From: Panopea generosa
Lineage: Eukaryota > Mollusca > Bivalvia > Adapedonta > Hiatellidae
Direction of reading: 5' to 3'
Assembly: GCA_029582155.1 (NCBI GenBank)
Contig: CM055898.1
Coordinates: forward strand, 37,891,458 to 37,955,457
Length of the DNA: 64,000 nucleotides
In this document: positions 52,301 to 62,164 of the stretch, one piece after another
Layout of the letters: every line of letters starts with the position of its first letter
Position numbering within the stretch: position 1 is the stretch's first letter
Notes under the pieces: model-generated
The model's database searches: none
What the model was told of the DNA's origin: nothing
Seen by the model: the letters and a program-made list of their open reading frames with translations, nothing else
Made by a program: the position numbers and the translations under genes

Positions 52301-54448
52301 TCTTTATAAAATAAATTGGTCGTTAATAAGAATCGAAATCAAATCGTCCCATGATTCATATGATATGGAAACATTTGTTAAATGTATTTTTTCTTCACTG
52401 TTGTATCAAAATATAGAAACTCTTAATGCCACCATAATGATCATTATAATTGTTTGTTAAAATGGAATTTACGGACATTTCCAATATAGTGCATGTCATT
52501 TATAAGTTTTGATAGACTTGTGATCTTCTTCACAAAACGTGTAAAGCGAGTAGTTTGTCATTTAGGGTAATCGATAATTTATAAACAGTTTTATATCATA
52601 TTATTATATAGCATTATAAAAAAAATGCCACTGTTCAAACGTTGAATGGCTGTCAATAATTTGTATTTACAAACTTTTATTTATCGCAAACCATGCACTT
52701 TATACTGCAGGCCGACTTGATTGATGGTGTTACTGGGCAGATAATACCGCTCACCCTGTTTGGTGTGTCAATGTTCATAGCAGGGGCGCTCACGCTACTA
52801 CTACCCGAGACAATGAACAGACAATTACCGGAGTCAATTAGAGATGCACAAAACTTCAAAAAGTAACCTATTACAATTGTAGTCAATGAATGTCAATAAT
52901 CAAACTGCTTAAATAATTTTAAATCATATTGTTCTCACAAATTAATTTCTTTTTTAATCAGGTTTAATGCCATTTTCAACACATTTCAGGTTATATTTGG
53001 CATATCCAGTTTTACTGGTGGAGGAAGACCTCAGGCTAAGTAGAACCACCTTCCTTCTGCAAATAACTGGAAACTTCCTCACATAAAGTTTCACACAAAA
53101 CAATTTTCATAACCTTTATAAAACTAATTTAATACTTTTGTTAACCTCTTGTGTTTTGACCACTTGATAAATAAAAATCAGTTGTTTATGTCGATTTCAA
53201 AATAGCTTTAATCTACAGTCTAGAAATGCTGCTACTGGGACAAAACTATGTAATTTTAAGATATTATTATCACAAAAAGCTAGTTTTAATTTAACAACTA
53301 TTTGTGATGAAGAAACGCTTACAACAGAATATTATTTAATTTAAAAACTTGTCCTAAGACATGTTTTTCAAAAACTTAACATTTTTCTCCGTGTTCTAAC
53401 TCACCTGAAAATAACTCAAGATGAGCTACTGATTCTGGTTGCTTTATAATCATAATGTATCTCAAACTGACCAAATAAGACAATAATGACCATTGAATCA
53501 GCATTGCTTTTCCGTCCGTAAGAGTGCGGTCTTGAACTAGAAGTTTTTATTGAAAGTTTCATTGACCAAACTTACACAAACATAATATATCTATAATATC
53601 TTGGACAAGTTCTTAAACTGGAAAATCAAATAAACAGTGAAGGTATGACCCTTCAAATAAAAAATATGTGTGATATGATATGTTATACATGGCATTTACA
53701 GTTTTTCTCATTTGTGTACAAATATTGTATAGCCATGATACTTTGGAAGATTTCTTTCATCTAACTTAAACAGATAATCCATACTGTGGTTACGGTCATT
53801 GAAAATGCGCTGTGTGACGTATGTGAACTCTAGCTACTGATGTTTTATTTATATTTTGCACAAAAATTTGTTGTAAAGCTATAATATCTATTTGACTAAA
53901 TTTAAACATCCGAGGTATGGCCCTTGTATCATCAAATATTGTGTTCTAGCACATTTTCTACATAACCACATATGAGAAATTCTGGACTAATGTGGTCCCC
54001 TTATTTATATTATAAGATGATAGTTGACTAGATGACTGTTTACTTGACTAAAATGTGTTTAACTTGTTAAAAAAAACAAAATGTATTTCATCAAAGAGAC
54101 AAAACTGAAGAAGAAAAACAAGTTTTCTGTAGTTTATATCTAACATATTATTACATTTCCAAGATTTGCAGATAATGTCTAGAACATCTTTGTATACATT
54201 TAACGTATTTCTAAAACATAATTACAGATTAAACAGATTTTACAATTGTAACATAAATTATTGCGGTAAAAAATATCAGTCTGGGTTTGGTTAATAGGTA
54301 TTTCAGACACTGTTTGATTTATTTGTAATTTACTGTATTTTTTTCCATTTTCAGAAACACGCAAAATAAAAAGCACGACGTTGACATCGTACCGGCAATA
54401 ACTGATATAGCACCTGGAGATAATACCGTATACAATATCAAAATGTAA
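36731..54448 (+). CDS. SLC22-family solute carrier (organic cation/anion/carnitine transporter-like), 10 coding exons, 551 aa
   Basis: The coding exons are 36731-36876, 40809-41025, 43495-43598, 44438-44592, 46247-46415, 47500-47709, 48742-48968, 50360-50541, 52711-52862 and 54355-54448. They sum to 1656 nt and stay open to TAA. All introns are GT..AG. The product is a major-facilitator membrane transporter expected in the plasma membrane, moving small organic ions; the substrate cannot be read from sequence. Visible landmarks are a first membrane segment at about residues 20-42, a long extracellular loop (about 43-130) with several cysteines and four N-glycosylation sequons, the MFS/SLC22 signature GQLSDLIGRRKT (151-162), VPDSCRWL (266-273, where the family usually has VPESPRWL), a second GRKK turn, and ELFPTVVRN (439-447). 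Exons of 104 and 155 nt match lengths I recall for vertebrate SLC22 genes. The start ATG has A at -3 and an in-frame TAG 12 nt upstream. The subfamily (OCT, OAT or carcinine-type) is not resolved. Confidence 0.93.
37181..37467 (+). repeat. tRNA-derived SINE, family B, in SLC22-like intron 1
   Basis: The head GGGCCCAATTAGCTCGGTCG carries an A box, and GTTCGAATCC (37234-37243) is a B box. The body contains GTTATCAGTTAACTTGCGGA and GATGGGATGTGCTCGA and ends in (AATC)n. A second copy lies at 42868-43139. A full tRNA is unlikely given the long body and tail. Confidence 0.88.
39744..39835 (+). repeat. tRNA-like SINE head in SLC22-like intron 1
   Basis: GGACGAGTGTTATAATGCTC and GGTCGTAGGTTCGAGTCACG resemble A and B boxes at tRNA spacing, followed by a T run. 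No clear body is visible, so this may be a truncated SINE or tRNA pseudogene. Confidence 0.5.
40268..40386. repeat. (GTAT)n microsatellite, ~29 units
   Basis: Uninterrupted tetranucleotide in SLC22-like intron 1. The His/Thr/Tyr-rich minus-strand frame is an artefact. Confidence 0.97.
40809..41025 (+). CDS. SLC22-like exon 2: large extracellular loop
   Basis: Completes an arginine codon across the junction and encodes residues 49-121. The segment is hydrophilic. Its cysteines and the CNEWVYNSEVFKFTFAQQ stretch match the SLC22 pattern C-x-W-x-Y-x3-F-x2-T that precedes membrane segment 2. The sequons NDT, NAT and NLT fit a glycosylated outer loop. The acceptor is TATTTAG and the donor is CAACAG|GTAAAC. 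The frame runs on without a stop into the intron, which is read-through and not coding. Confidence 0.9.
41714..42190. repeat. Three tandem ~153-nt copies in SLC22-like intron 2
   Basis: GTTTATGAAC recurs at 41728, 41882 and 42035. Each unit also carries TATTTTGATGTTACTT, AACATCAGAAAGTAATTA, GTGAAATCACCATTTGTTTA and CCCTCACATAATCGTTCTT. Copies differ by scattered substitutions and no long frame is conserved. Confidence 0.93.
42868..43139 (+). repeat. tRNA-derived SINE, family B, in SLC22-like intron 2, B box deleted
   Basis: Same body and (AATC)n tail as 37181-37467. The segment from GTCGTGAGTTCGAATCCC to the CAACAG region is missing, so the internal polymerase III promoter is broken. Confidence 0.85.
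43495..43598 (+). CDS. SLC22-like exon 3: membrane segment 2 and start of the MFS signature
   Basis: 104 nt, residues 122-155 plus two bases. It begins LNMVCNDS (fourth sequon), runs through a hydrophobic segment and ends in GQLSD, the first half of the GxLSDxxGRR signature. The acceptor is TACTTTCAG and the donor is a consensus GATCT|GTAAGT. Confidence 0.92.
44438..44592 (+). CDS. SLC22-like exon 4: rest of signature, membrane segments 3-4
   Basis: 155 nt. It completes the leucine codon and continues IGRRKTLYLC, then two hydrophobic segments, ending at YVMG. The acceptor is CCCGTTAG and the donor is ATGG|GTGAGT. Joining exon 3 to exon 4 restores GQLSDLIGRRKT, which strongly confirms both junctions. 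Confidence 0.92.
44911..44931. repeat. (TA)n microsatellite
   Basis: TA run in SLC22-like intron 4. Confidence 0.85.
45125..45220. repeat. (AGT/AGC)n trinucleotide repeat
   Basis: Imperfect AGTAGTAGC array in intron 4. The Ser-rich and Thr-rich frames on both strands are artefacts. Confidence 0.85.
45455..45624. mobile_element. Fold-back (palindromic) MITE in SLC22-like intron 4
   Basis: The left arm (CATTTTACCCGCTGTTTTGT, then ACAATATGG, TTGTACTCGCACGTATTGTGG, AACCATATTG) is mirrored by the complement of the right arm over about 80 bp, meeting near GGCGCC at 45530. Almost the whole 170 bp can form one hairpin. The three overlapping short frames here are a consequence of the symmetry. Confidence 0.85.
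46247..46415 (+). CDS. SLC22-like exon 5: membrane segments 5-6
   Basis: 169 nt, beginning MELVGPSKRLWTGNIIQMF, the family's E-x-V/G-x3-R-x3-G motif, and ending PYYW with the tryptophan codon split. The acceptor is TTCTACAG and the donor is TACTG|GTAACA. Confidence 0.92.
46787..46995. repeat. Partial tandem duplication, ~144-nt period, in SLC22-like intron 5
   Basis: AATCATATTCATTTT, then a T-rich stretch, then CGACCGACTGTTTT and TCACAGTTTACAT at 46787 recur from 46931 with few changes. Confidence 0.8.
47500..47709 (+). CDS. SLC22-like exon 6: central cytoplasmic loop and start of membrane segment 7
   Basis: 210 nt, residues 264-333. It begins with LVPDSCRWLLSKNKTEEA, the family's VPESPRWL region with P replaced by C and E by D, then a charged cytoplasmic loop, then TTAIIFFNW. 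The acceptor is a weak TTCAAG. An upstream AG ending at 47476 would create an immediate TGA, so it is excluded. The donor AACTG|GTTCGT is kept because the alternative GT four bases later shifts the frame. Confidence 0.88.
48036..48215 (+). repeat. tRNA-derived SINE, diverged, in SLC22-like intron 6
   Basis: CAGCAGTAGAGCATCGAAGC and GCAGGTCGTCGGTCACGGC form a decayed tRNA-like head. The body GTACTTGTTTTTCTCAGGAC and TTATTTCACAATCGATGTAA parallels the family A SINE tail. Confidence 0.6.
48742..48968 (+). CDS. SLC22-like exon 7: membrane segments 7-9
   Basis: 227 nt. It encodes FVCSMSYYGVVLN, then NIGNLGGDFYLNF, both typical SLC22 sequences, then VEYPAKLGVMLLMNRLGRKK, the second-half counterpart of the GRR turn. 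The acceptor is CTTTCCAG and the donor is GAAA|GTAAGA. Confidence 0.92.
50360..50541 (+). CDS. SLC22-like exon 8: membrane segments 10-11, ELFPTVVRN motif
   Basis: 182 nt, residues 410-470. It contains MIGKLCVTGGFATIYVLSAE followed by LFPTVVRNAGMGSSS and ARVGSMVAPYI, the most conserved C-terminal block of the SLC22 family. The acceptor is CTTTTTTAG and the donor is TCT|GTAAGA. Confidence 0.94.
51500..51690. repeat. Tandem repeat, 71-nt period, ~2.5 copies, in SLC22-like intron 8
   Basis: ATTCACGTGACTTTTATTTG at 51501 recurs as ATTCACATGACATTTATTGA at 51572, each followed by TATAAA, GTAAACT, ACACACACAG-like and ATGATGACG-like blocks. A partial third copy begins near 51646. Confidence 0.75.
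52711..52862 (+). CDS. SLC22-like exon 9: membrane segment 12 and LPET tail
   Basis: 152 nt, residues 471-520 plus two bases. It encodes the last hydrophobic segment and LLLPETMNRQLPESIRDA, the conserved SLC22 end of the transport domain. The acceptor is ATACTGCAG and the donor is AA|GTAACC. If the intron is not removed, TAA at 52864-52866 ends the protein at 521 residues. Confidence 0.92.
53400..53640. repeat. Possible degenerate dispersed repeat in SLC22-like intron 9
   Basis: TCACCTGAAAATAACTCAAG, TGAGCTACTG, CCGTCCGTAAG and CCAAACTTACACAAACATAA appear in the order of a very common molluscan genomic repeat that I recall (a 'TCACCTGAG...TGAGCTA...GTCCGTCCG...' block). The match is from memory. 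Confidence 0.35.
54355..54448 (+). CDS. SLC22-like exon 10: cytoplasmic C-terminal tail
   Basis: 94 nt including TAA (54446-54448). It encodes a short charged tail rich in Asn, Lys and Asp. Its low conservation in the family means the assignment rests on the splice acceptor CCATTTTCAG and the phase match to exon 9. A polyadenylation signal AATAAA follows at 54543-54548, with another at 54712-54717. Confidence 0.75.
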
Positions 54449-54585
54449 ATGCAATCATAGGTTATTTGGGTGTCATATTTTCATGTATTTCTTTTAATTT
54501 GGCATACTTGAGTATATCCCTCAAGAGAAACACTGCAAACTTAATAAAGCCGTACACAATATCAAAATATAAATGCAATCATTAT
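54426..54585. repeat. Short direct duplication over the SLC22-like stop codon, 124-nt period
   Basis: CCGTATACAATATCAAAATG at 54426 recurs as CCGTACACAATATCAAAATA at 54550, both followed by TAAATGCAATCAT. The first copy contains the stop codon; the second lies in the 3' UTR. Confidence 0.8.
54543..54548 (+). terminator. Candidate polyadenylation signal (AATAAA) of the SLC22-like gene
   Basis: AATAAA lies 95 bases after the stop codon, a normal distance for a short 3' UTR. A second AATAAA at 54712-54717 could give a longer UTR. Confidence 0.5.
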
Positions 54586-54936
54586 TTATATATATGACAT
54601 AAATGTCTGTGAATTGTTTTTCAATTTTGTAAAAGAAACATGAAAATAACTTTTATTTAGTTTAAACAATATTTTATTCACATAAGTACATATATTTTGC
54701 ATACATTTAACAATAAAGTCATACGTTTAACGAATTATGTGGAAAGGATACAGAAAAAAGCTTTAGAAGCTTGTGTAAATCTGCTTCCATAACAGTTATT
54801 TTACATTTCTTATAAACTTTATCATATTGTTCCGAAATAATTTCAATTTGGCCAAATGTGCGAAAATTGGTTAAAGAAATAATGGTTTATTCAGAATATT
54901 TCAAAAACTAAAAAAGAGAGTATTGGTTGAAGAGAA

Positions 54937-54957
54937 GGAAAGAAAGAAAGAAAGAGA
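54937..54957. repeat. (GAAA)n microsatellite
   Basis: Short GAAA run. Confidence 0.75.
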
Positions 54958-54999
54958 CTCCACTGATTTTATTTTCTTTATCGGTTCATTCCGATACAG

Positions 55000-57760
55000 G
55001 GGATAGGTATTTTCCAAGTTTATGTTTATCAATCCAATCCATTCATTAGCCATTGTTTCTTACTATCCAAGATCAAATAGATAACTTTTATTTGCATGAT
55101 GCAATTAAGAAATTTTAAATATCCCAGTTTGTATGCAGACTTTTACATTGTATTTTGGAAAAGCGCATACCATTGGTTAATATTTTCATGTTATCTATCC
55201 TTATTGACACAATGTTGGTCGTTTTATGTAACTAATGTGCAAAATATATTTTATAATTTTATCAGTATACATTGTCCAAGAAAATAACAATTTGATTTGA
55301 TTTGATACATTCGAACTCATATTTCGAAAACTACTTTTACACGAGCTACACTATGTATTTGGACAAAAGTGTTTCTAAAATCACCGATTTGATACTTGTA
55401 CAGATCTTATTTCAACATTGTCTTTTGTCTCTTCAGTACCTTTTAAAGTATCTATAATATTGTTTTCATAACTGTACAAATCATTGCAATTGCATATTGA
55501 CCAGAAATAATAATATCCCTCCATATTTATACATTACACTATAAGATGTACATGCGTTTATACTTAAAGAAATGTATTATTGCATTCTCTATGATCTTTG
55601 ATGTCATTAAGCTGCATATTTCAGTTGGTACGGTATCCATTAGAAGTGTATTGTCTTTTTTTGTCTATTCCATAATTTTCATTGTATTAGAAGATGGCCA
55701 ATAATTTACATACCTGCATATCGCATACAATGTATAAACATGTACATGTACCACTAATAATGTTACGAATAGAAATAAATCAAACAGGAGTATCATTACA
55801 GAGATCAATAAAATAAAATCGGTATAAATTGAAGATATGATGGTACTTTTAATTGACTGCTTTCTTACTTGTCTTTCATAACATCATAACATCAATATTA
55901 AGTTAAAAATGGGTACATTAACGTGTGTGGACTGCCTCTTGATTTAGTTTTTAAAAGTTGGCCATAGCAAATTATTAGTATCATTTATACAAATATAACT
56001 TTTTAGACCACTCGGCCACAGAGTACCCCAAAGATGTGATAAAGTCCATGATCGTATACATAAATCGTAACCGCTATGCATATCCTGATTGCTCCTGCTC
56101 TTGCTCAGAGGACGACATGAAACATTATATAAAGCGAACTACTTTTTATATAATTCTCAGATAATATATTTTATATTTTTCTACAATTGTATACTATGAT
56201 TTATTCTGGGTTGCTTGTTTAACCAGAGCACGATGTTCACGAATTCTATATTTGCTTAATACAATATCACTAGAGTGTACATAAACTGCGAAAGTATGCA
56301 TTGTTCCTACATTTTAAGCAACTTTACATAATTATGTCATGGTTTTAATAGTGAAGCTTGCCTTATTACTCAGAGTGTACCAGACAATTATCAGGATATA
56401 TATATTTGTTTGGCAAGAATGCTTTCATACTTAAACGATATTTAAATGCCAGAATAGGACAAAATTGGGAGGAATTGAGCGTTTTCCTTAATTTTCGCAG
56501 TCATTTTGTAAAAGGAAAAACATGAGATTAAAAAATAAAATACACATGTTTTTAAAGATTATATTATATTTGATACAAATACACCAGGATTTGCTGAAAC
56601 ATATTTTTTTAAAAGTAATGCATTTTACAGGGCCGATATTGGATCTAATGTAGAGGCTGAACGAATATTATGTTAAAGCTGAGGTTGATAAGTACACAAT
56701 TAAGTGATTATTCAATTTAGATGAGATGTTTTTGTCAATTTGCATTAATTGTATTATTTTTATCCATATGCAATAGGACGACACGTCTGTGTAATTTAAT
56801 CGCATTTGCAGCGAAATATTCAGCATGAACATTAATAACAAGAGCATCAAACAACTGTATTGTTACAGTTTACGTGAATTGATTCCATTTATAACTTAAA
56901 TTCCAGACACTATCGACAAATATGGATGCATCCACTGTTAGATTAACAGTGTATGATCACATAAATTGAATAAATAATTAATTATATAAAGTCTAGCAAC
57001 GGATATTGATATATAATTATAAGGACGCTAGGATAAAGTTCTGTTATTTGTTTAGAAACGTATAAGCACAAGTCATATTTCTTTTAAAAAAACGTTTTGT
57101 CCAATCATCAGCCGCATTTCTTCAATGCATTAAACAGTATAATGGCAGAACAGTACAAGCAAGGAGCGTGTATATATTTACATGTAAATGAAAGGCTATG
57201 GAAGGAGGAATACAAAAGTACTTTCTTAAAAATAGGCAGTGTGATTACGTTTGAACATAATGTTTGACCCTATACTGTAATGGTCTTCACTTAGCAAATG
57301 GGTCTCTCTTATGGTCTTTGCCAAATAAAACAGTTTTTAAGTAATTTTTAAAAGATATTTATTGAATGGGATTAAATGACACGTAAATCTCTCATAATAA
57401 ATACATAAGTACGTATCGAACACTTTTGCCCGACTTTTTTGGATTCCGAGGAGATTTATCGTAAACACCTTATTAAACAACAAATTAAAACAAACGATTC
57501 ATCTTTTTATTTTGTTATAAGAAGTATTGCATCTATTGACGATAATTCACTGGGTAACACGTGTTCAGATAAGTACGCTGCAAAGTTTTCAAAACACACA
57601 GGTCATATTATTTATAATTTATTCAATTCTAATCAAGATATATCATTCAAAATTACAAGGTACAATGATGAATATCATTTAAATATCACTAATGAGCGTT
57701 TATAATTAACAAAGGTACAGCACTAACATTAGCGCATGGTCGAACTACTCAAGTCACTCA
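55000..57760. other. Gene-poor AT-rich DNA
   Basis: An 88-codon frame ends at 57705 (from about 57439). It is rich in Asn, Ile and Ser, opens with TTG and has no recognisable family, so I do not call it a gene. The rest is featureless. Confidence 0.4.
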
Positions 57761-57764
57761 TCTA

Positions 57765-58745
57765 ATACCGTGTTTATGACCCATTTGTACGTACACAAGC
57801 ATCTGCACCTCATAGAGAGAACGATTGTTGCTATACGGTGCTGCTGGATGTTAGCCCATTCCTGTACAAGAGCCTGACACAACTCTGGAACTGTACGTGG
57901 ATGGGGCTAGCGAACACAAACCCTTCAACATGTTCAATAGCAGACATAACGGGTCAATCCATGACAGTTACGTTGTTCTGCACCAAGAACTGTGCGGTTA
58001 TACGGACTCTATGTGTAGGGGCATTGCCATGTTGAAAAACTTAACGTAACGGGGGAAAATGGGAGGACCATTCTTAATATATGATTGAGCATTCACATTT
58101 CCATTCAACACAACACGCTGTGTTCTGGCAAATTGTGTCAGCCAATACATCGACACTACCACCACCCCACCTGTTCCATTTGAGAACACGTTCCAGATGA
58201 CGTTCTCAAGAGCCCTGTAAACGTGTGCACGGCCATTCGCGTCATTTTAATTAATTTTTGATTCGTTTGAAAACACAACTGTTCCCCACTGCCACTGGGT
58301 ATATCTCATTTACCTTCTAGCCCATTGGCCGCGTGCAGCATTATGTCTGGCAGTCAAGATAAGATCCTTTTAAAGGTTCAATCCGACGTCACGAAGCCGA
58401 CGGCGTACAGTGCAAGGACGAGTTTGTCTACAAGTAAGGAAATCAAAATTAAGTTCTTATTTTGATGTGTTTTAAAATTACAGTAAACAGTTTTATCTAA
58501 AACAAATCAAATCCGGTCTGTAAAGCATGCCCATCTGCTAATCCTGTCTCATCGTGGATATTCGGCACTAACCTGGTCCTAGGCGGTCATTCGCAGTTCC
58601 AGTTAGTTGCATGCGTTTTTTTGTAGACGCATAATAGTTGAATGGTGCCAATTGCAGTGTCTTGCCACGGTGCTAAAGTTCATCCTGGCGTGAAACATGC
58701 AGATAGCTTCAGACCTAACATGTTCTGGTAAGCGCAGCATACAAC
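57765..58745 (-). pseudogene. Broken Tc1/mariner-type transposase
   Basis: Reading the minus strand from about 58745 down, fragments in shifting frames match Tc1-like transposases in order. They are a helix-turn-helix part (MNFSTVARHCNWHHSTIMRL), CTVRRRLRDVGLN, TARHNAARGQWARR, TQWQWGTVVFSNESK (first catalytic D replaced by N), NDANGRAHVYR, VVLNGNVNAQSYI, ITAQFLVQNNVTVMD and ELCQALVQEWANIQQHRI. Many stops and frameshifts are present and the element is dead. I did not identify the terminal inverted repeats. Confidence 0.8.
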
Positions 58746-58959
58746 AGGTGTGTCACGATAAATCTAAATGTAGTGTTTTCGAAATAAAAATCTGTAGTGT
58801 GCATTTTATTGATATTTGGGTCTTGCTAAATCATTTACTTCGAGCGCCACGTACAAAACATGGGATATGAGCTCAACCGTGACTACACACCATTTGCACG
58901 ATAAATCAAGTGAAGTAGATAGCTAATAAACACGGCACGTCAGATAAACATAACTTTTT

Positions 58960-60680
58960 ATTAAACTACATTCTCTTTTGGTATATTTGGTTCGGACTAT
59001 CTGTGCGCTTTTTAAGCTGTTCAGTGTTTATACAGCGCGGAAATAATCTTAAACAAATCGGTGTTTATTCCAGATCTGAATATGTGTTGTTTCTATGTAT
59101 TTTACGGTATATACATTTCAATTATTTCAATTTGAATTTCCTGAAACTATGGTCAATGTTAAAATCCGTACAGTTAAATATCTACATATTTTTGTAGCAA
59201 TGTGCACATTGTTAAATGATAAACAGAGTTACTGTTGATATAATTACTATAACATTAAAAAAAATATATAATTTTGATTTGCTTAAATTAAATATCATTT
59301 TTCTTAATTATGTTTATCTAATAATTTATAGTGTATGTTAATTATGATATTTATAGAATTATAAAAGTGTTATTTCTAGATCTACATATGTGTTGCTTTT
59401 ATGTATTTGAAGTTCAAAGACGTACTGTTATCAGAAATACTACCCTAAAGTATTGTCACACTTCCGTAAGACATAATTTATAAATTGAAATTTTCATTTT
59501 GACAAAGCATATATCTTTAAAATACCTCTATAATTCGTAGTTCTGGCAAGGATAATTTTACTTGCATTTGTCTCATTTTATGATGTGAGAACACGGTAAG
59601 AGCGAGATTTGGGGCAAAGGTTATTCAAGTTAAAGTAAGTATACAGTAATTGTGGTTTTATCACTGATCGTTTAAAGGCGATGTATTCTATTGTGACTAT
59701 GTATTACACGCTTTTTTATTAATTTGTATTTTAATAGTTTATGCTGTTGTGTTCTCTGTTCTCCTTTGAAAGCTACATCTTCTATTGTCCATGATTTGTT
59801 ATCTATATCGGTTATTGGATACTATTTGGGAAACAATAGTGCAGACAGTGACTTGTCAAATTAGTAAAATACATGCAAAACAATATGTAAAACAAAATAT
59901 AGTTGAAGACAAAAATGGCGATAAAATGCGAAAATGTAAAATGACCAATGTTAGGGATTGTCATGAAATTAAAGCATTTTCTGAATAGATGCATGCATAT
60001 CTACACGACTTCTTTTCTTTGTTATATTTTTTTGTATTAAAGACATATTTTAGGATTGTTTTGATATTTACAGATAATGTTATGAAAACAAGTTTTGAAA
60101 ACAAAATATCTTTTCAACTCAGTTATGTGACATTCCAAATAATGCTTTGTTTCACCGAAGTTTAGTAATTCAATATGCTCATAAAATCATCCTACTAGCT
60201 TTTGTAATTGCTTCAAATATATATTGTTGAAACCAAACTAAATTTTTTAACCAATGCACAAACTTGAGTGATAAACAGAAACTCATGCAGAACTATAGAC
60301 AATTATTCATTGCCAAGCTTTTGAGAACAAACTAACGGTAGACGAATATCTAAAAAGTTGTTGGATCCGTTTTCACTTATTTTACTGTTTTTTAACGACC
60401 AACATGTACACGTTGCGTTGTATTTAAAGTAGGCTGATGTTGGTATTTTGGTGAACGGGATGGAATAAAACCTCTGTTTGGATTTTAAGAAGGGGTTCAA
60501 TAAAGTACTCATTTGTATGCATACATACATCGATTTTTATATATGAATAAACACATTCTGGAAACCCTTTCAGATGTTCTATTCCGGTCTGTTTTGTTAA
60601 GTAAATTAATAAAAACCTTATATTCAAGAAACAAAACCAAATTTCTTGGCTTGAACGATGAAATCAAAACAACAGGATTT
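58960..60680. other. Gene-free AT-rich DNA
   Basis: Only short frames without domain signals are present. Confidence 0.5.
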
Positions 60681-60689
60681 GACCAACAT

Positions 60690-60995
60690 TTCATCTGTAT
60701 GATACTTGTTTCTCATAAAACTTAAAAATATTGCTGCGTTTGATGACAGTTTTAATAATTCAAACGAAGATAAGGTGCATATTTAATGAAATAATCTCCT
60801 CAATTACGTGGTTATTTGTCATAAAATGCAATGGGAATTGGCAAACGCTTCATCATTGTGATACTTGTTTCTCCATAGACGTAAAAGATTTGCTCTGTTG
60901 ATAACAAATATAATGATTCAAACGAAGATAATGTGAATATTCAATGAAATAATTGTCTCAATTATTTAGTTATTTGTCATAAAATGCAATACATC
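60690..60995. repeat. Two tandem ~159-nt copies
   Basis: GATACTTGTT at 60701 and 60860 begins two similar blocks containing AATAATTCAAACGAAGATAA, AATGAAATAAT, TTATTTGTCATAAAATGCAA. The copies are moderately diverged. Confidence 0.85.
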
Positions 60996-61289
60996 AAACT
61001 GTCAGAACGCGCATGCATCGTCCGATCTAGTGTCCCTATCATGTTTCACGGAAAATATTCAATAAAAGGATTGGACTCGTATTTAAATTGCAGTATTCTT
61101 CTCTTTGATATATGAAACCGAAACGATGAAAGAAAACAATAGTGTTTATACAAATTGAAGAACAACAAACCAAATAGTTAAATTAATTTTAAAAACAATC
61201 GTTCCTTTGATTCTACAAGCAAATCACTTTGAATAATGATTGTTTAATATCTTACCAGTTATTTCGGATTGGGGCCCCAGTTTCAAAAT

Positions 61290-61336
61290 CACCATGGCGG
61301 CCGAAAATCAAAATGGCCGCCAAGATGGCCGCCAGT
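61290..61336. promoter_or_regulatory. Cluster of ATGGCGGCC/ATGGCCGCC motifs (YY1-like)
   Basis: Three closely spaced motifs, ACCATGGCGGCC, AAAATGGCCGCC and AAGATGGCCGCC, stand out as a GC-rich island in AT-rich DNA. They resemble the YY1 core (AAGATGGCGGC). No gene is seen nearby, so they may be part of a repeat rather than a promoter. Confidence 0.3.
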
Positions 61337-62164
61337 TTAACATCTCTTCAAATTTTGTAATGTATGTGTAATATTCCACGCTAAAAATGTATCATGTCGA
61401 CGTTTATGTTCTTATATGTGTAATACATTGTGAAACTATAAATGTGAATAAATGATATTCAAATATATCCGCCAAAAATATTTGATCGCTAATAAGAAAG
61501 ATTGTATTGTTTTATAAACCAACCGCTTGATTGTTACATATATAAATAAGGTACTTACTGTGTGACCAAATACTTTACTTTTCGCCGCTATACAAGTAAT
61601 GGTTGATAAACGTTGATGGTGAAAACGTGAGTTTTAGAATAAATGCATCAATACAACTGATTTGATTTATATCTGCAAAAGGTTCTTATTTGTCTTTAAT
61701 TTTGACTTAAAATTAATACCTTAGCACGTGGATCAGATTTAATATGCCACACACCCTAGAAAATGCTCTATTACCTTTTCCAACCAATCTGAATGTGCTA
61801 AATATGTATCACACAATTTTACTCTGTTTTACATAGAGAAATGCCCTTATGGAACACTGGTGACATTACCAATGATTCTAAAAGTGATTTCTTTCCATAA
61901 ATAGTCCTATGTTAGTGGTCCAAAATGCAGAAAAAACATGGGGTGGACCAGGATGCTTTTTTACAATCCGAATGGTTTGATAACACCCCTTTATGTTTGA
62001 CAAGTCTGCCCATTTGTTGAAGTATAACACTACACATCTTTTAACTATTATAGCTTCATCAAAAACAGTCTTCCAAATTGACACAAATCATGAAAATAGT
62101 CCAATGTTCTCATATGAACAAAGACATATGACAATTTTATGCACTGTATTGCTCAACCGATTTA

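Noticed and set aside
57439-57705. 88-codon frame near the Tc1-like pseudogene
   Set aside because: Opens with TTG, is biased to AT-rich codons and belongs to no family I recognise. Kept only as a note in the region entry.
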